This document shows, piece after piece, positions 52,950 through 64,000 of a stretch of 64,000 nt of DNA (position 1 is the stretch's first letter; each line of letters begins with the position of its first letter). The translations under genes were made by a program, and so were the position numbers. This stretch comes from Kudoa neothunni. Its lineage: Eukaryota; Cnidaria. A model generated the notes under the pieces. The model was not told the DNA's origin and did not search any database. It was given only the letters and a program-made list of their open reading frames with translations. Location of the stretch: assembly GCA_964304625.1 (NCBI GenBank), contig OZ199840.1:4836001-4900000 (forward strand), given 5' to 3'.

Positions 52950-53345
52950 TATTTGTTACGTTCTAATATTTATGCTTAAAGTCCCCCAAGTAGCTTTAAT
53001 TTTGTTAGTATATATTCCCTCAGAGGGAACAAACTTCATTCGTTAAATAACTACTCCATGTACAAAACCCAACCCTGCGAAGTTATCATATCCTTTCCAA
53101 CCGCCCGTCCAAATGATCGACTCTTCTTCGACTTTGTCAAGGGTAATTCTTTCAAGAATGTCTTTATTTATTCGCTGAATTAAGCCCAAGAAACAATTTC
53201 CATTCTCGTCGATACCACCAACCATCCAATATTGTTTATAACAAAGAATCCTTCCAATGTTTTATTTTCTTTTAGATATAGCGGTCTTATCAATTTGAAC
53301 GATTATTGTTCGTCCACAAATTTTCGAAAATTCCTCACCCAATTC
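52950..53345 (-). mobile_element. Merlin (IS1595/ISXO2-like) transposase relic
   Basis: Read downward from 53340: LGEEFSKICGRTIIVQIDKT with the first catalytic Asp, SKRK, a stop, then NIGRILCYKQYWMVGGIDEN, FLGLIQRINKDILERI, IIWTGGWKGYDNFAGLGFVHGVV, a stop, and MKFVPSEGIYTNKIKATW. The order of blocks matches the copy at 25.5-26.6 kb. The second catalytic position reads Gly and two stops are present, so it is dead. Confidence 0.72.
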
Positions 53346-53769
53346 AGAGGCCATAAAACAATGTATTACATTTTTTCAATCACATATGATGGAATTGGAT
53401 GATATTCCAACACGGTTTCGAATTTCCTCATAAGTTATGAGTCATGGATGGGTGTTGAATTATCGAAACGATAAATATGAAGATTTTCCACAACCGAAGT
53501 CTAGAAATTTCGAAAATTGTTCCACTTCGAATAGATGTCTTCTTTCTGCATAAAATGTATTTATACTAATATCCATCATCAGTATCTTCTCTTTTAGCAA
53601 AAAAATTTTGACCGCCACACAAACATTTAGAATAACTTGGTATCAGTATCAATCCATGATTTTGTAATGTCTTTATTGTATAATCTAAATTATTGATATT
53701 GTCAATATTCTCGAAAGTCAGCCGGCGAATTTTCGCCTGCTGCGCCCACAAAAATGGCGTTCAATTATA

Positions 53770-55450
53770 AATACATGAATATAAAAGGCAAACAAAAAAA
53801 TATTTGTAGGCGAAAGTTAATTTAATTATAAAATATAATTCTAGCTCAGTTCTCAATTATACATCAAGGAAGTAGCTTCCAAATAATACGTTTCGTAATA
53901 TTTCTCATAATTAAGACATATATCTTTAATTTTGTCCATTTTTAGTGCATGGTGTTTTTCAGATAAGATAGAACTTGGATTGCACATGTGATATTGAATA
54001 TCTTGTTCGGTATTACCCTGAGCTTCTTTTAATACCTCCACAAATGTTTGCAGGCTAGCATGGTTCTGATCGTATCGATTACGATAATGACAGTTGAATC
54101 CTTCTGCTGAATTCGAGATAAGGTTTATTCCCTCAACAACACGATCGAAATCATTCCAATTTTCTGTTGAAAATCTTGGGCAATTTATACAATTGTTTTT
54201 GAAATAAGTTATAAACGATGCTAAATTGACATCAACGAACTTATTTCTTTTATTTTTCCACTTGGTAAACTCATTACGAACGAAATCGATGGGAACAAAG
54301 ACTAGAGACATGAAACGTTTGATATACATTTTGAAATCAGTGTTTTTTCATGTAACTTGGAAAATCCTTATTGTTGTACTCGTCTCCAGGCGCATTGTCC
54401 AAAATGTGTAAAAGGCAGAATTTTATGGACGTATTATTTGATGCCTTTTTAAAGGTATTGAATACTTGAATTTCAAAGTCTATAATCAAAAATTTGGGAA
54501 ACATCACTTTCTTATCTGAGAGAATGGACAAAACTTTGGTACACATTGCTTCGGTTCTATTTGCCATTAATACATAGATAAATGGAAAATCCTTGCCCAA
54601 TATCTTCCCATGAATCATGTACAATTGTGAGAACTTTCTTGGCACCGCTTTGAACGTTCCGTCCGATATCCAAACATATGAATTATTCAAATGTACAAGA
54701 CTCTGGGAGTAGAAAAAATGATGACACATTCAAAATCCTTGGAATCGGAGTCGTATAGCACTAAATCTTCATTTCTGAGTGATTTGATATTTAAGTCGTA
54801 TAAATTAGACTCGTAATTGACATCAATGGAGTTCCTTTTCGTAGAATTTTGAATATTTTTATAGATTGCATTCATTGAAATTATCGGGAGATCATGAAAA
54901 TTGATAGACTTTGTAGCCATAGAATAAACTTTATTAGTTGGATATTTCGTGCTTTCAGCCAAATTCTTGATTTTTTGATTAAGAGTAATTTTTTATTTCA
55001 TTATTGGATAGAGAGTGCTTTTGGGTTCCTTTCCCTTCAATTTGCGAGATATCAATCAACGGTGAAGTTCTAAGCCTCCCTTTACATGTTCTGTATTGAT
55101 ATCACCAGTTACCATTTAGAACAATCCTTCACAAACAAAATCTATTGAACATGATCTTTACCCCCATTTCTTATGGGTTTAAATATCAAATAATTTGGTT
55201 TATTAGAATTAAATCCATGGAGCATGTTGAGTTTTTGTTCGCGCGAGTGCGCATGGTACATAATTAACATGTTAAATCGTCGAACATTTTGTGCGCACGA
55301 GTGTACAGAGGATGCCGGCGAAATTTCGCCAAGCCGTATTTTCTTGTTAAGATCCATCGCGCCACAAATGTGACGATCAGTTGCGAATATTGCTGACGCG
55401 AGTCACAGCCATTGTAATTTAGCCCTATAGTTTTATATTTATCAACCAAA
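53770..55450 (-). mobile_element. FLYWCH/MULE-type transposon, best-preserved copy
   Basis: Read downward: a FLYWCH finger remnant with YQYRTCKGRLRTSPL near 55070; a linker frame 54962-54687 (KYPTNKVYSMATKSINF); the MULE core 54729-54337 with YVWISDGTFKAVP, QLYMIHGKILGKDFPFIYVL, FLIIDFEIQVFNTFKK and FCLLHILDNA; and the C-terminal domain 54329-53853 with NLISNSAEGFNCHYRNRYDQ. Only a few frame changes separate these pieces, so it is younger than the copies at 12.6 and 24.1 kb. The region from about 55140 to 55450 resembles the DNA around the FLYWCH scrap at 20.5-20.6 kb. Terminal repeats were not defined. Confidence 0.8.
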
Positions 55451-55584
55451 TTAATTTAAAAATAATATCATTTATTTCCTACGATAATTTTTGGAACAAG
55501 ATCTGAAAGCATTAGGAAAATTCTAACGTCGGTAAAATGATACGTTTATGAATATTTTACCAAAAACTTTGTGGTTGAAATTCA

Positions 55585-55690
55585 AAAAATACTATCACTT
55601 TATTTTTGAAAACATTTTTTAGTAAAATCGTAAAATAAGAACTTGGATCAAAATTAACTCCAAATAACCTACGAAGATAAAAACTCATCT
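55585..55690 (+). mobile_element. Probable displaced right end of the piggyBac-like copy
   Basis: AAAATCGTAAAATAAGAACTTGG followed by a CAAAATT-palindrome remnant and CTACGAAGATAAA matches, in order, the right end of the copy at the window start (about 1045-1110). Merlin and MULE sequences lie between this block and the rest of the element at 51200-52745, as expected from nested insertion. Confidence 0.45.
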
Positions 55691-55699
55691 GAAATACGC

Positions 55700-56029
55700 A
55701 TTTGTATTTAACGAATTTTGGTATAACATAATTCGCATTTTCAGAGGAATATTCATTAGTAAAAAATTACAACATTATTGTTGTTGACTGCTAGTCAACA
55801 AGATTAACACGAAATATTCATTATTAATTCGTCGTGACTTAAATTGTGTGTTTGTGTGCCAGAGCAGATTCAATTAAATATAAAATTACGATATTATAGA
55901 TTACCTAAAGTGACGATCAAACATTGTGAAATTAAGAATAATTATAAAAAAAGACAAAGAAATTTTCAAAAATTAGCCATAAAACATTCAAAATAATAAA
56001 ACTAATATATATTTTTTGATATTTGTTGG
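55700..56029. other. Intergenic DNA downstream of copy B
   Basis: No gene or repeat was recognised here. Confidence 0.45.
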
Positions 56030-58964
56030 TTAATTCTTCTTCTTTATGAAAACAACTATAACCCCCGCAAGAACAACCACACCTGCAGCTGCAGCAGCTA
56101 TTATTATTCTATATAATTGATTATTTTAATATATATATCAGCAATATTATTTTTACATGGTATTTTTGGATCTAAAATAAAAATATTAAATAAACTGGTT
56201 AAATGAGAATTAGATTACGTAGATTTCATTGTGTCGAACCGTTTCTCCTAAAATGAAATAAATATTTCAATGACGATTCATATTTACCTTTCTTGATTTC
56301 ACTATTTCCTTTGATTGATTGGTCATTGCTTACGTAAACCGTTAGATGATAATCGTTTGTGTCTTCAACGTCATAAATTTCAAATTCGTTACATTTTGGT
56401 AGACTTGCACAACCTCCATCGTTTTCCCCATTGCATGATTTAATTAAAACTTTATCAGTATTGGTTGAATCTCTTAATTCCCAACCACAAGTGCTTTTCA
56501 GCAACTCCCCTGTGGCAGTACCGTGGTGATTTTTAATTTGTTTCCATCACGCTTAATGCTCACTATAATTTGTTTGTTTAAATCTTGGTTTGTTGGTAGG
56601 GGATCTAATTTTAATTTTTATATTATTTATAATCAGAATGATGTTATAAAATTTTCGAATAAATTCTACTTTCCGGAATTTCAAGGTTTACTTTCACTCT
56701 TCCATTAACTGAAGTTACTGCTACACGATACTTTTTTAATCGGTCGTAATTGTTAGTGAATAATATTTCGGAACATAAAGGAATCTCAGTGCATGAAGAT
56801 AACGATGGTGAAATAGTTTTTTTTGTTGTCGAGGTAGTTTGACCAGGAGCCGATCTAGCTAACGTGATTTTATCATATTTCGATCTAACAGTGGATCCTT
56901 TTGTTGGTTCTGTAGAAATAGATGCCTGTGGACATTGATAAATCAACTTATATTTGTCTCCATTTTTAATTTCCACATTGTAATGACACTCAGCTGTATC
57001 ATCCGGAGTAGATAATGTGCCTATTATTTTGAAACCTTTATCAACAAATTGTTTCTCAAGTGTGAGTTTTGATTTCACTAAAAATTCATTATTTATTTTT
57101 TTAATTAATTATATACCTGTTGTGATCTGATGTATTTTTGTGCCATAGTCTTTATGAGCAACAACTTTAAGGTCATATTCTGTTCCTGATTTAATCCAAC
57201 AATTGTTTGATTCTCCCTGCAATAACCTCGACAGGGATAGCTACCGACGCACATTGCACAGACATACACATCTTTTCCTCGGGGGACTAACATAATAAGC
57301 ACATGTAATGTCACTAGCAGTTAAAACTGCATCTCCACCTATAGCCTTGATAGAAGCAGTTCTCTCTCCTAACGTTGGTGTTACAGCAGGGAATGTTGTT
57401 GTATCACTTTTTTCTATATAATTATCAAAAACAATTTTTACTTATATTTTTACTCGTTCGAAAGAATATATGCTCTTTAAATCCGGTCGGGATGCCAGTG
57501 GCACTTGTAGTAGGTGCAATTGTAAGTATATATGGTTTACCACTTGAAAGTCCTGTTATTGTTAAAGCAGCGCTGCAGTCTGTTGAACTGGTGCCAGCCG
57601 AAACTTCACATGTAACTCCGGTTCCAACACTTGGTAGTGGTTTGTCTGCTGCATAATATTTCACCGAACAACTGTCAAATTTAATGTTTCCCGCTGGATT
57701 AAATAATTTAACGTTTAAGGTGACACCATTTTTGTTGATATTTGTTAATAATGCCTCCTCGGCAGCTGTAGATTCGGTCACCACTAAGAGGTATTATTTA
57801 AAAGTTAAAATACTCAAATTACCAAACTTTTTCTGTTCGTATCCGGAATACGTTTGGGTATTTCATTGTTAAAGGGAAATGTCTGGATTGGATCAATATA
57901 TCGACTACAGTTTTTGACCCAGTAAAAATTAATATGACATCATTACAAGGAGCGTAACAATCTTAGTCGTTCCACCACAATTTGATGTATATACATTGGA
58001 CGTAGTAGCGCTAGATGCCGGCTCATGATATTTAATACTGAATCGACATATTTCGAAGGGAAATTTGTTTGTGAATTTTATCAGATATTTACTTTTATCA
58101 TTATCATTATATTTAACATAATATTGTGGTTTATAAACATCCATATTCATCAAAGTATATGCATTTTGCAATTTATAAAAGAAACTTGGATAGCCACCAC
58201 ATCTCATTTCGTAATGAGGTATCATCAAATCAAATTCTACCAGGTCATTACTGTCGCTTGCAGCAGTGCAACTATTTGAAACAATTCCTGCTGCGTATTG
58301 TACTCCTTTATAATATATGGAACATGCAACTGGTTTGCATGTGATGGTGCTTAACTTTAGTTTCTTGTCTGCTGTAATTGTTATTGTAACTTGTGGATTA
58401 ATCAATAATGCTAATGACGTATTAATAAAACAGAAAACGTCACTATTTTACCTAATTCAAGTCCGAACACTGTCCCACCATTTGTTGTCTGGGTAGGAGC
58501 TGCACCACCTTCCCCTGTGAATACCACCACATATTTAGTCCTTGGTGAAAATTTATCGAATGCAAATTTATTGCCATCCCCTCCACATGTTCTACAACAA
58601 CTATTATTTGCACATTCACCGCCGGTTGGAGCAGTGGTATCAACGGCTTCATAACTACTAAGGTTTTCAGCAGACTTTTTGATACAACACTTTTTAGGAT
58701 CACCGAAATCACTACCAGTCAGTTTTAACTGAACATTTGTTCGGCTATCCTTCGGAATAGAATAACTGAGTGCCTTTGTAGGAGCTTGTGATGGAGTCGG
58801 AGGTTTTGTTGCAACCACTGTTTGTGTCGGAACCGAAGTTTGAACTTGAACCGGTCCTCCATCAAGTGAAACGAACTCAGCTATATTTTATTAAAAATAG
58901 AGTTTAATTGTTAATTACAAGAAGTGACCAAGCATATTCCAAACAAGTGGACTAATAGTTTCAT
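56030..58964 (-). CDS. Copy B: paralogue of the FN3-like membrane protein, disrupted by frameshifts
   Basis: Exons mirror copy A: 58964-58919 (signal peptide, MKLLVHLFGICLVTS), 58880-58452, 58410-57823, 57783-57454, 57413-57117, 57077-56670, 56604-56288, a short linker exon from 56247, and 56108-56030 with the helix (AGVVVLAGVIVVF) and KKKN tail. Exon 4 is 330 nt in both A and B, and the introns after exons 2 and 6 (41 and 65 nt) are also equal. Hallmarks are kept: EMRCGGYPSFFYKLQNAY, DCYAPC, ITGLSSGKPYILTI, YPCRGYC. However, homology changes frame at about 57964, 57861, 57283, 57191 and 56515, all at short homopolymers, so the frame is broken as written. The linker exon end is uncertain. It may be a young pseudogene or carry sequence errors. 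A second exon module is Thr/Pro-rich. Confidence 0.75.
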
Positions 58965-59737
58965 TTTATCTTATATGTAATATACATACGAAAACTATCG
59001 TTTCATTTATCAAACTGAATATTTCAATTGGGCCTTAATGAATAACACTAATGGGATTAAAATTCGCAATAAAACAAATATAGTTGATCAAAAATAAATC
59101 TAGATTTCAATCTTTAACATTACTTATTAATATTTTTTTTAATATAAAATAGGTAACTTTTAAATCTTCTATATTAATGTGGAATCTTGACATTTGCCTA
59201 ATAGTGGGTGGTGGGGCATTTAAAGTTTCGGTTGTTTAAATAGACAACGCTCAATCGAACATATATTTAAATTAGCGCAAAAGCCCCGCTTCGCATAGGT
59301 TTTCTTGCCCAACCAAGTAGACTAAAGCCTTGAATAGGCCAAGATCATTTTAAGTGTAAAGTAAATTAAGAGTATTTGGACAAATAGAACAAAGATTACG
59401 CAAATAAAATTTGATCTATTTAACTAATATAAAAATGGTGTAAAACCTAAAGAAAACATTTATTAATTCGTTTTTGGTTATAAAGTTTAATATTACGACA
59501 TATATTTATAATCTACTGAAATACCTAACTTTAGTATGTGAATATATCATCTACTTAGGTTTCTTGACCGTTAATTGTTATGTTTTACCTAGTATGTTCA
59601 CAAAAATGTACATTTAAAGAAAGTAAACATAAATATCACTGGAATTTGCTTTAATTTATTTTTATTTTGTAACGCATTAATATATAAAATGCGGCAACCA
59701 ATGAGTTAACTGATAGGGCTCTGTTATTCATTATAAA
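58965..59737. other. Intergenic DNA between copy B and the inverted-repeat element
   Basis: It contains the upstream region of copy B; no motif or gene could be singled out. Confidence 0.4.
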
Positions 59738-60814
59738 GAAATTTTGGTTAAAGTTCAGTTCCCCCCTTCGGCGTTCGCCGGTTACCCGCCATCGATACTA
59801 ATCAAGTCACGTTTCATAACATATAAACCCAATAAAATCTGGTTTCCTTTAGTTAGACGTAATTAAACAAAATATATCAATTAAACAAAATATAATGTGT
59901 TATTTTAACTGTTAAAAAATTATAAAATAAGGTGTCAATTTATGTGCGTAACAATTTAACTTGATATAAGTTAAATAAGTTTTTGTCATTAAATTTGAGA
60001 ATTATATATAAACGAATATTTTGGATAGTATTATAGATATTTTTGATTAATTATAGATTTTATTTGTTATTTATTAAAATAAATGATAGATAACGGTATA
60101 AAATCTAAAGTAAGATTACATTTTTAATATAAATAGTAAATATTTTTTATATTTTACATGTTCTTTCTAAAAAAATGTATAAACTAAAACAACATGTCGA
60201 CTCATGATATTTTTATCTTAATATAATTTTAATAGTTTTTAAATGGATAAAAATCATATATCATGCCATTTCTTTTTTAATTGTATCCTAATGAGACTAT
60301 GTTAATGTAAAATAATCTCTTTTAACTTAGTTTTCGGAAGATTTTATTGTTTTATACAAAAACTTTAATTATTTGATAAATATATATATATATATATATA
60401 TATAATCATTCTAAAAAATAATAGGTTAACACTTACTACTAATTAAAATAAACTTAACAATGCCGTAATTTACTAAAGATATTTATTCATTGACGATTGG
60501 AAAAAGACATAATTATATAGATTTTTACAATAAAATAAAGTCTACAAAATGTAAATATGTTTAATTTGACCTCCACAGGAACAAACCATTGATGTTGGTA
60601 GCAAGTCAAGTTGCTGGAAAAAATAATTAAATCTTCAGGATGATCCTTGAAGTAACATAAGTCTTCAAAATTTAGATTATCTAAATTTTCGTAATTGAAG
60701 ATTGCAGGAAGCATACTCCGGAAAATGTAAACAGCCGGAACCCCAATTAGTACCGATGGCGGGTAACCGGCGGACGCCGAAGGTGGGAGGAACTGAACTT
60801 TAGCCGAAATTTTG
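59738..60814. mobile_element. Putative foldback/MITE-like element with ~65-bp inverted arms
   Basis: 59738-59802 and 60746-60814 are inverted copies sharing CTTCGGCG, GCCGGTTACCCGCCATCG and TACTAAT, GC-rich blocks that stand out in this AT-rich DNA. The 0.94-kb interior has no coding capacity apart from a chance minus frame (60487-60837) overlapping the right arm. No target duplication could be fixed, so the element nature is inferred. Confidence 0.55.
60380..60404. repeat. TA microsatellite
   Basis: About twelve tandem TA units within the inverted-repeat element. Confidence 0.85.
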
Positions 60815-61683
60815 GGGTAATTAATGTAAATAACCATGGTTAACTCAAAAAGTAAAAGAATTTTAAACGTTTCTTAAATAAAATGGAAATTACACGTGAA
60901 TCCGAATATGCTCGGCTTATGATTTTAAAGTTATTTTTTGATCTGAACTTTAGTTATTTACTGTTATTTTTTATGATTTAAAGAAATTTTAAAAAATTTT
61001 GATAGAATAATCAATTAGTAGGATAAATTGTAGGCAACGACTGTTCCAATAATTAATTGGACGCATAAACTTGATCTAATATATTTAAAAATGAATAAAC
61101 TCTACTGAGCATTTAAAATTTCCTATTTAGAGCTCTTAAAATATCGATTTTCTCCTTGATATTCGTAGTAATCTCTAAATCATAACTTATAAATATGTCT
61201 ATTTTGTTAAACATCAACAAATGAATTTTATATTAATGTTGGGCTACATAACCTAATATAACATTCCTTGTCTGAACCAATTCAGTTACAAAAATACTTT
61301 TCAATAATTTTAAAGTAAGATAAACACTACGATACATTTAAATCAACTATTTATAAATTTAACGAAAGGTTCTATATGTTTTTCATAACTCCTCTAATCA
61401 TACCAATCATATCGTATGAAAATGTTGATGTCATTTTGCAGAATGCAACCCTTATAATTTTTTGCGTATTTTTCTGTATTAAAATAAAATTTTGTCTTTC
61501 CATAAGTATGCTCAAATGGAACGGCATGTCTCTCTGTAAAGAATGAAAAATGCGTACATACACCCGCACACACAGATTACCGATTTGCTTTATATAGTAG
61601 ATAAAAAATCAGACTAAAAGACTAATAAAAAAAATTTTTTTCTCTTTCTAAATTTATTGTGCGATTTTTTATAAATGCCGAGT
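60815..61683. other. Intergenic DNA between the inverted-repeat element and copy C
   Basis: No gene was seen; the minus frame at 61372-61569 has no family similarity. Confidence 0.4.
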
Positions 61684-64000
61684 CTAATTTTTCTTTTTGA
61701 AAACCACAAATCCGATTGCGCCTGCAATCATAACTCCAATAACCGCAACCACTATTATTCTAAAATATTTTTATTTAAAACTTAAATAATTTTTCTATCC
61801 ATACATGATAAGGGTTTTAGAACTAAATAATAGATTAAATAATTAATTAAATTTTCAAATATTAAACGAACCTTGAGCTACTTTTTGCACCTAATAACAA
61901 TAATTTAAAATATCATTAGGTAAATCAAGTTTTACCTTGCTCGATTACAGCCTCGCCATAAATTGATGGATCCTTAGAACTGTAGACAATCAAATGATAA
62001 CTGTTACCATCTGCTATCCCTCTAATTGTAAACGATTTGCAAGTTGGGAGTGTTCTACATCCCGTATCGCTTGACCTCATACATTGTTTCACTATTGGCA
62101 TCGATTTAGCACTGGAATTGAGTAGTTTCCATTTGCATTTTGACTTGTCATCGAGACTGGATGGAAGTGTACTTTCTATATTGAATACCTCACCATCTCT
62201 TGTTATAGTTACAAATATTATTTTCTCCTTTTCTGTCGGGTTACCTTTTGGAGCCGCTATTTGATTATTTTAATATCTATGTCTTAATATATTTTAGTTA
62301 CTGGGTAATATAGTGATTTCCTTGGGTGATGATTTTTCCACTGCAACGACCAACACTTTATATTCTTCTTTTGCATCATAATCATTGAATATAATCGAAC
62401 TACATAACGGAGGCGACGAACATGTGTTTGAACTTTGAGGAGCTGCTGTTGTGGCATCTGTGGTGGTAGTAATAGATGCAGTTGTTACAGCTTCATTTTC
62501 CTGAGTTTCACCAGCTCTTGCAATATTTGACCTAATAATTGTTGATTTAAGACTAGAAAGTTGGATAGTGCTAGCTTTTTTTGGACTAGGGCTAGGTTCG
62601 GACTCAATTGGTGAGTTCGGTGGAGTTTGAAGAGCTTCAGGAGCAGATGATGGTATCTCAGGCCCCTCACACGTATAAACGTTATTGAACTCGTCATTAT
62701 TCTTGACTTTTATTGTATAACGACAAATGGCTTCAGGAATTTTTTTCGATAATTGTGCATTCAGCTCTAGACCTCTCTCGGTATATTTTTGTGAAAACAT
62801 CAACGTTGCCAGCCCTATTTTTAAATAATGTATAAATCATTTGATAGATATACTCGTTTTGACATTTCCATATACATGCTCTTTATATTCTTTGTCAGCA
62901 ACGACTTTAATATCATATGAAGTGTTTGGTTCGAGATCTATTATGGTTATTGAATCCCTACATCTTCCCCTACAAGGGTTCGTCTCAGTGCATGGAACAG
63001 CGTAAAATGTATCTTTATCTGTTGGACTTACGTAATACTCGCAGTTTGGCTCAGCTTTCTTATCAGCTAAACGTTCACCTCCAATGGCTTTTAGCGTAAT
63101 TGTCGAATCTGTTTTAGTTGGAGAGGTGGCTTCGAAGACTTTATTGTCATCTTTTTTTTCTTTAAAAAATTTATAACTTTAATCATTTTTTGTTATTAAT
63201 TATTTACCTGTCTTTATAAGTATTTGTTCTTTAAAAGGGGCTGGCTCTTTTATGTCGGATTCAACTTCAATAATATAAGGTTTCCCTTCAGCAAGCCCTT
63301 CAATCACCACCTTTGTACAATCCGTGTCGCAGGTGGTACTAGTGGTACCGCTTTTGGCTCTGCAAACTGAAGGAGTAGATGACTCTGGTTTTATTTTGTC
63401 TGCAGCATAATGTTTGATAGTACAAGTCGCAAACTTTGTAACTCTATCTGCTGTGGGCTTAAAAAGTGCCAGATCTATTGATACACCCTGATACGTATAC
63501 GTAGATAATAATCCCTCTCCTACCTCAGTAATAGCTATATAAATGTGTTAGAATATTTTATTATTTACTATATAGATACCAAATTTGTTCTGAGTAAATC
63601 CATCTAAACCATCCGCAGTTTTTGTGAGGTCGTGATTTCTGGTTTGAACTAAAACTTTGTATATTTCTTTTGGTGCAGTTACTGTAAGTTCAATGTCTTT
63701 ACACAATGCGTAACACATTTGGTCTGTATTCCCACATTTAGATTCAAATGGCTGATCATTTCCTGCATTTTTCCCATCTTTAATACTGAACACGCATATT
63801 TCAGACGATAGCATTGATCCTGTGAATTTAATTAACAACTTTGTAGAATCTGTCCTTTTAATAACATAATATTGAGGTTCGTAAATAGCCATGTTTTTCT
63901 TAATATATGTATTTGGCATATTATAAAAGAAACTAGGGTAATTCTCACATCTCATCTCATAATGTGGAATTAACAGATCGAATTCCAAAACGTCAGCTGA
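61684..64000 (-). CDS. Copy C: paralogue of the FN3-like membrane protein (5' part beyond the window)
   Basis: The gene enters from the right edge within exon 3 (64000-63580), then 63534-63208, 63159-62854, 62814-62302, 62256-61936, 61890-61872 and 61759-61684. All phases agree: exons 4-7 are 1-1, a 19-nt linker exon is 1-2, and the last exon holds the helix (AVIGVMIAGAIGFVVF) and KKKN tail. Exon 3 reads HYEMRCENYPSFFY and CYALC like A and B; exon 5 has NPCRGRC. Exon 6 is expanded to 513 nt by a Ser/Thr/Pro/Ala-rich insert (62420-62660), as in mucin-like stalks. The visible part (about 690 residues) is unbroken. It is tandem with B in the same orientation, and the two share the KKKN ending absent from A. 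Confidence 0.82.

Noticed and set aside
57940-57990. A 17-nt intron explaining the first frame change in copy B
   Set aside because: A GT...AG of 17 nt can be drawn there, but it is below any intron seen here and would remove residues conserved in A; a one-base indel is simpler.

Overview
This is nuclear DNA of a small-genome invertebrate animal. It is very AT-rich. Its protein genes are split by many tiny GT-AG introns, mostly 36-72 nt with one of about 28 nt. It holds single-copy animal genes (SCO1, NAA15, RNF121, PCF11, an SLC38 transporter, a homeobox gene) among several superfamilies of DNA transposon. The species cannot be named from the window. The compact genes fit reduced or parasitic lineages, but that is only a guess. 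All exon models below were assembled by hand from splice sites, reading phase and remembered family sequences.

Layout. 1-3.0 kb: a decayed piggyBac-like element and empty AT-rich DNA. 3.0-4.3 kb (-): SCO1, mitochondrial copper chaperone. 5.9-6.5 kb: piggyBac fragment. 7.1-10.5 kb (-): NAA15, auxiliary subunit of the NatA N-terminal acetyltransferase. 12.6-13.9 kb: FLYWCH/MULE relic. 15.1-16.0 kb (+): an unrecognised secreted Cys-rich protein, ending 50 bp from the convergent RNF121 gene (16.0-17.4 kb, -). 18.6-19.8 kb: a mariner copy with intact ends and a dead transposase. 21.2-23.3 kb (+): an SLC38-type amino-acid transporter with three TGAGTCA motifs just upstream. 24-26.6 kb: MULE and Merlin/IS1595-type relics. 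27.7-30.5 kb (+): PCF11, a 3'-end processing and termination factor. 30.7-32.2 kb: tRNA-derived SINEs and one doubtful small gene. 33.9-38.0 kb (+): a homeobox gene with the only long intron seen.

43-46 kb (+), 56-59 kb (-) and 61.7-64 kb (-, running off the window): three paralogues, here called A, B and C, of an unrecognised membrane-receptor-like family. Each has modular Cys-containing extracellular exons (signal peptide seen in A and B), one C-terminal transmembrane helix and a short tail. The domain exons are all flanked by phase-1 introns. Copy B is interrupted by about five single-base shifts. Between A and B lie a 1.57-kb element with ~253-bp inverted repeats and an 8-bp target duplication, a 200-N gap, and a nest of piggyBac, Merlin and MULE relics.

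The conserved genes are unrelated housekeeping functions and form no pathway together. The A/B/C cluster is the best candidate for something undescribed.
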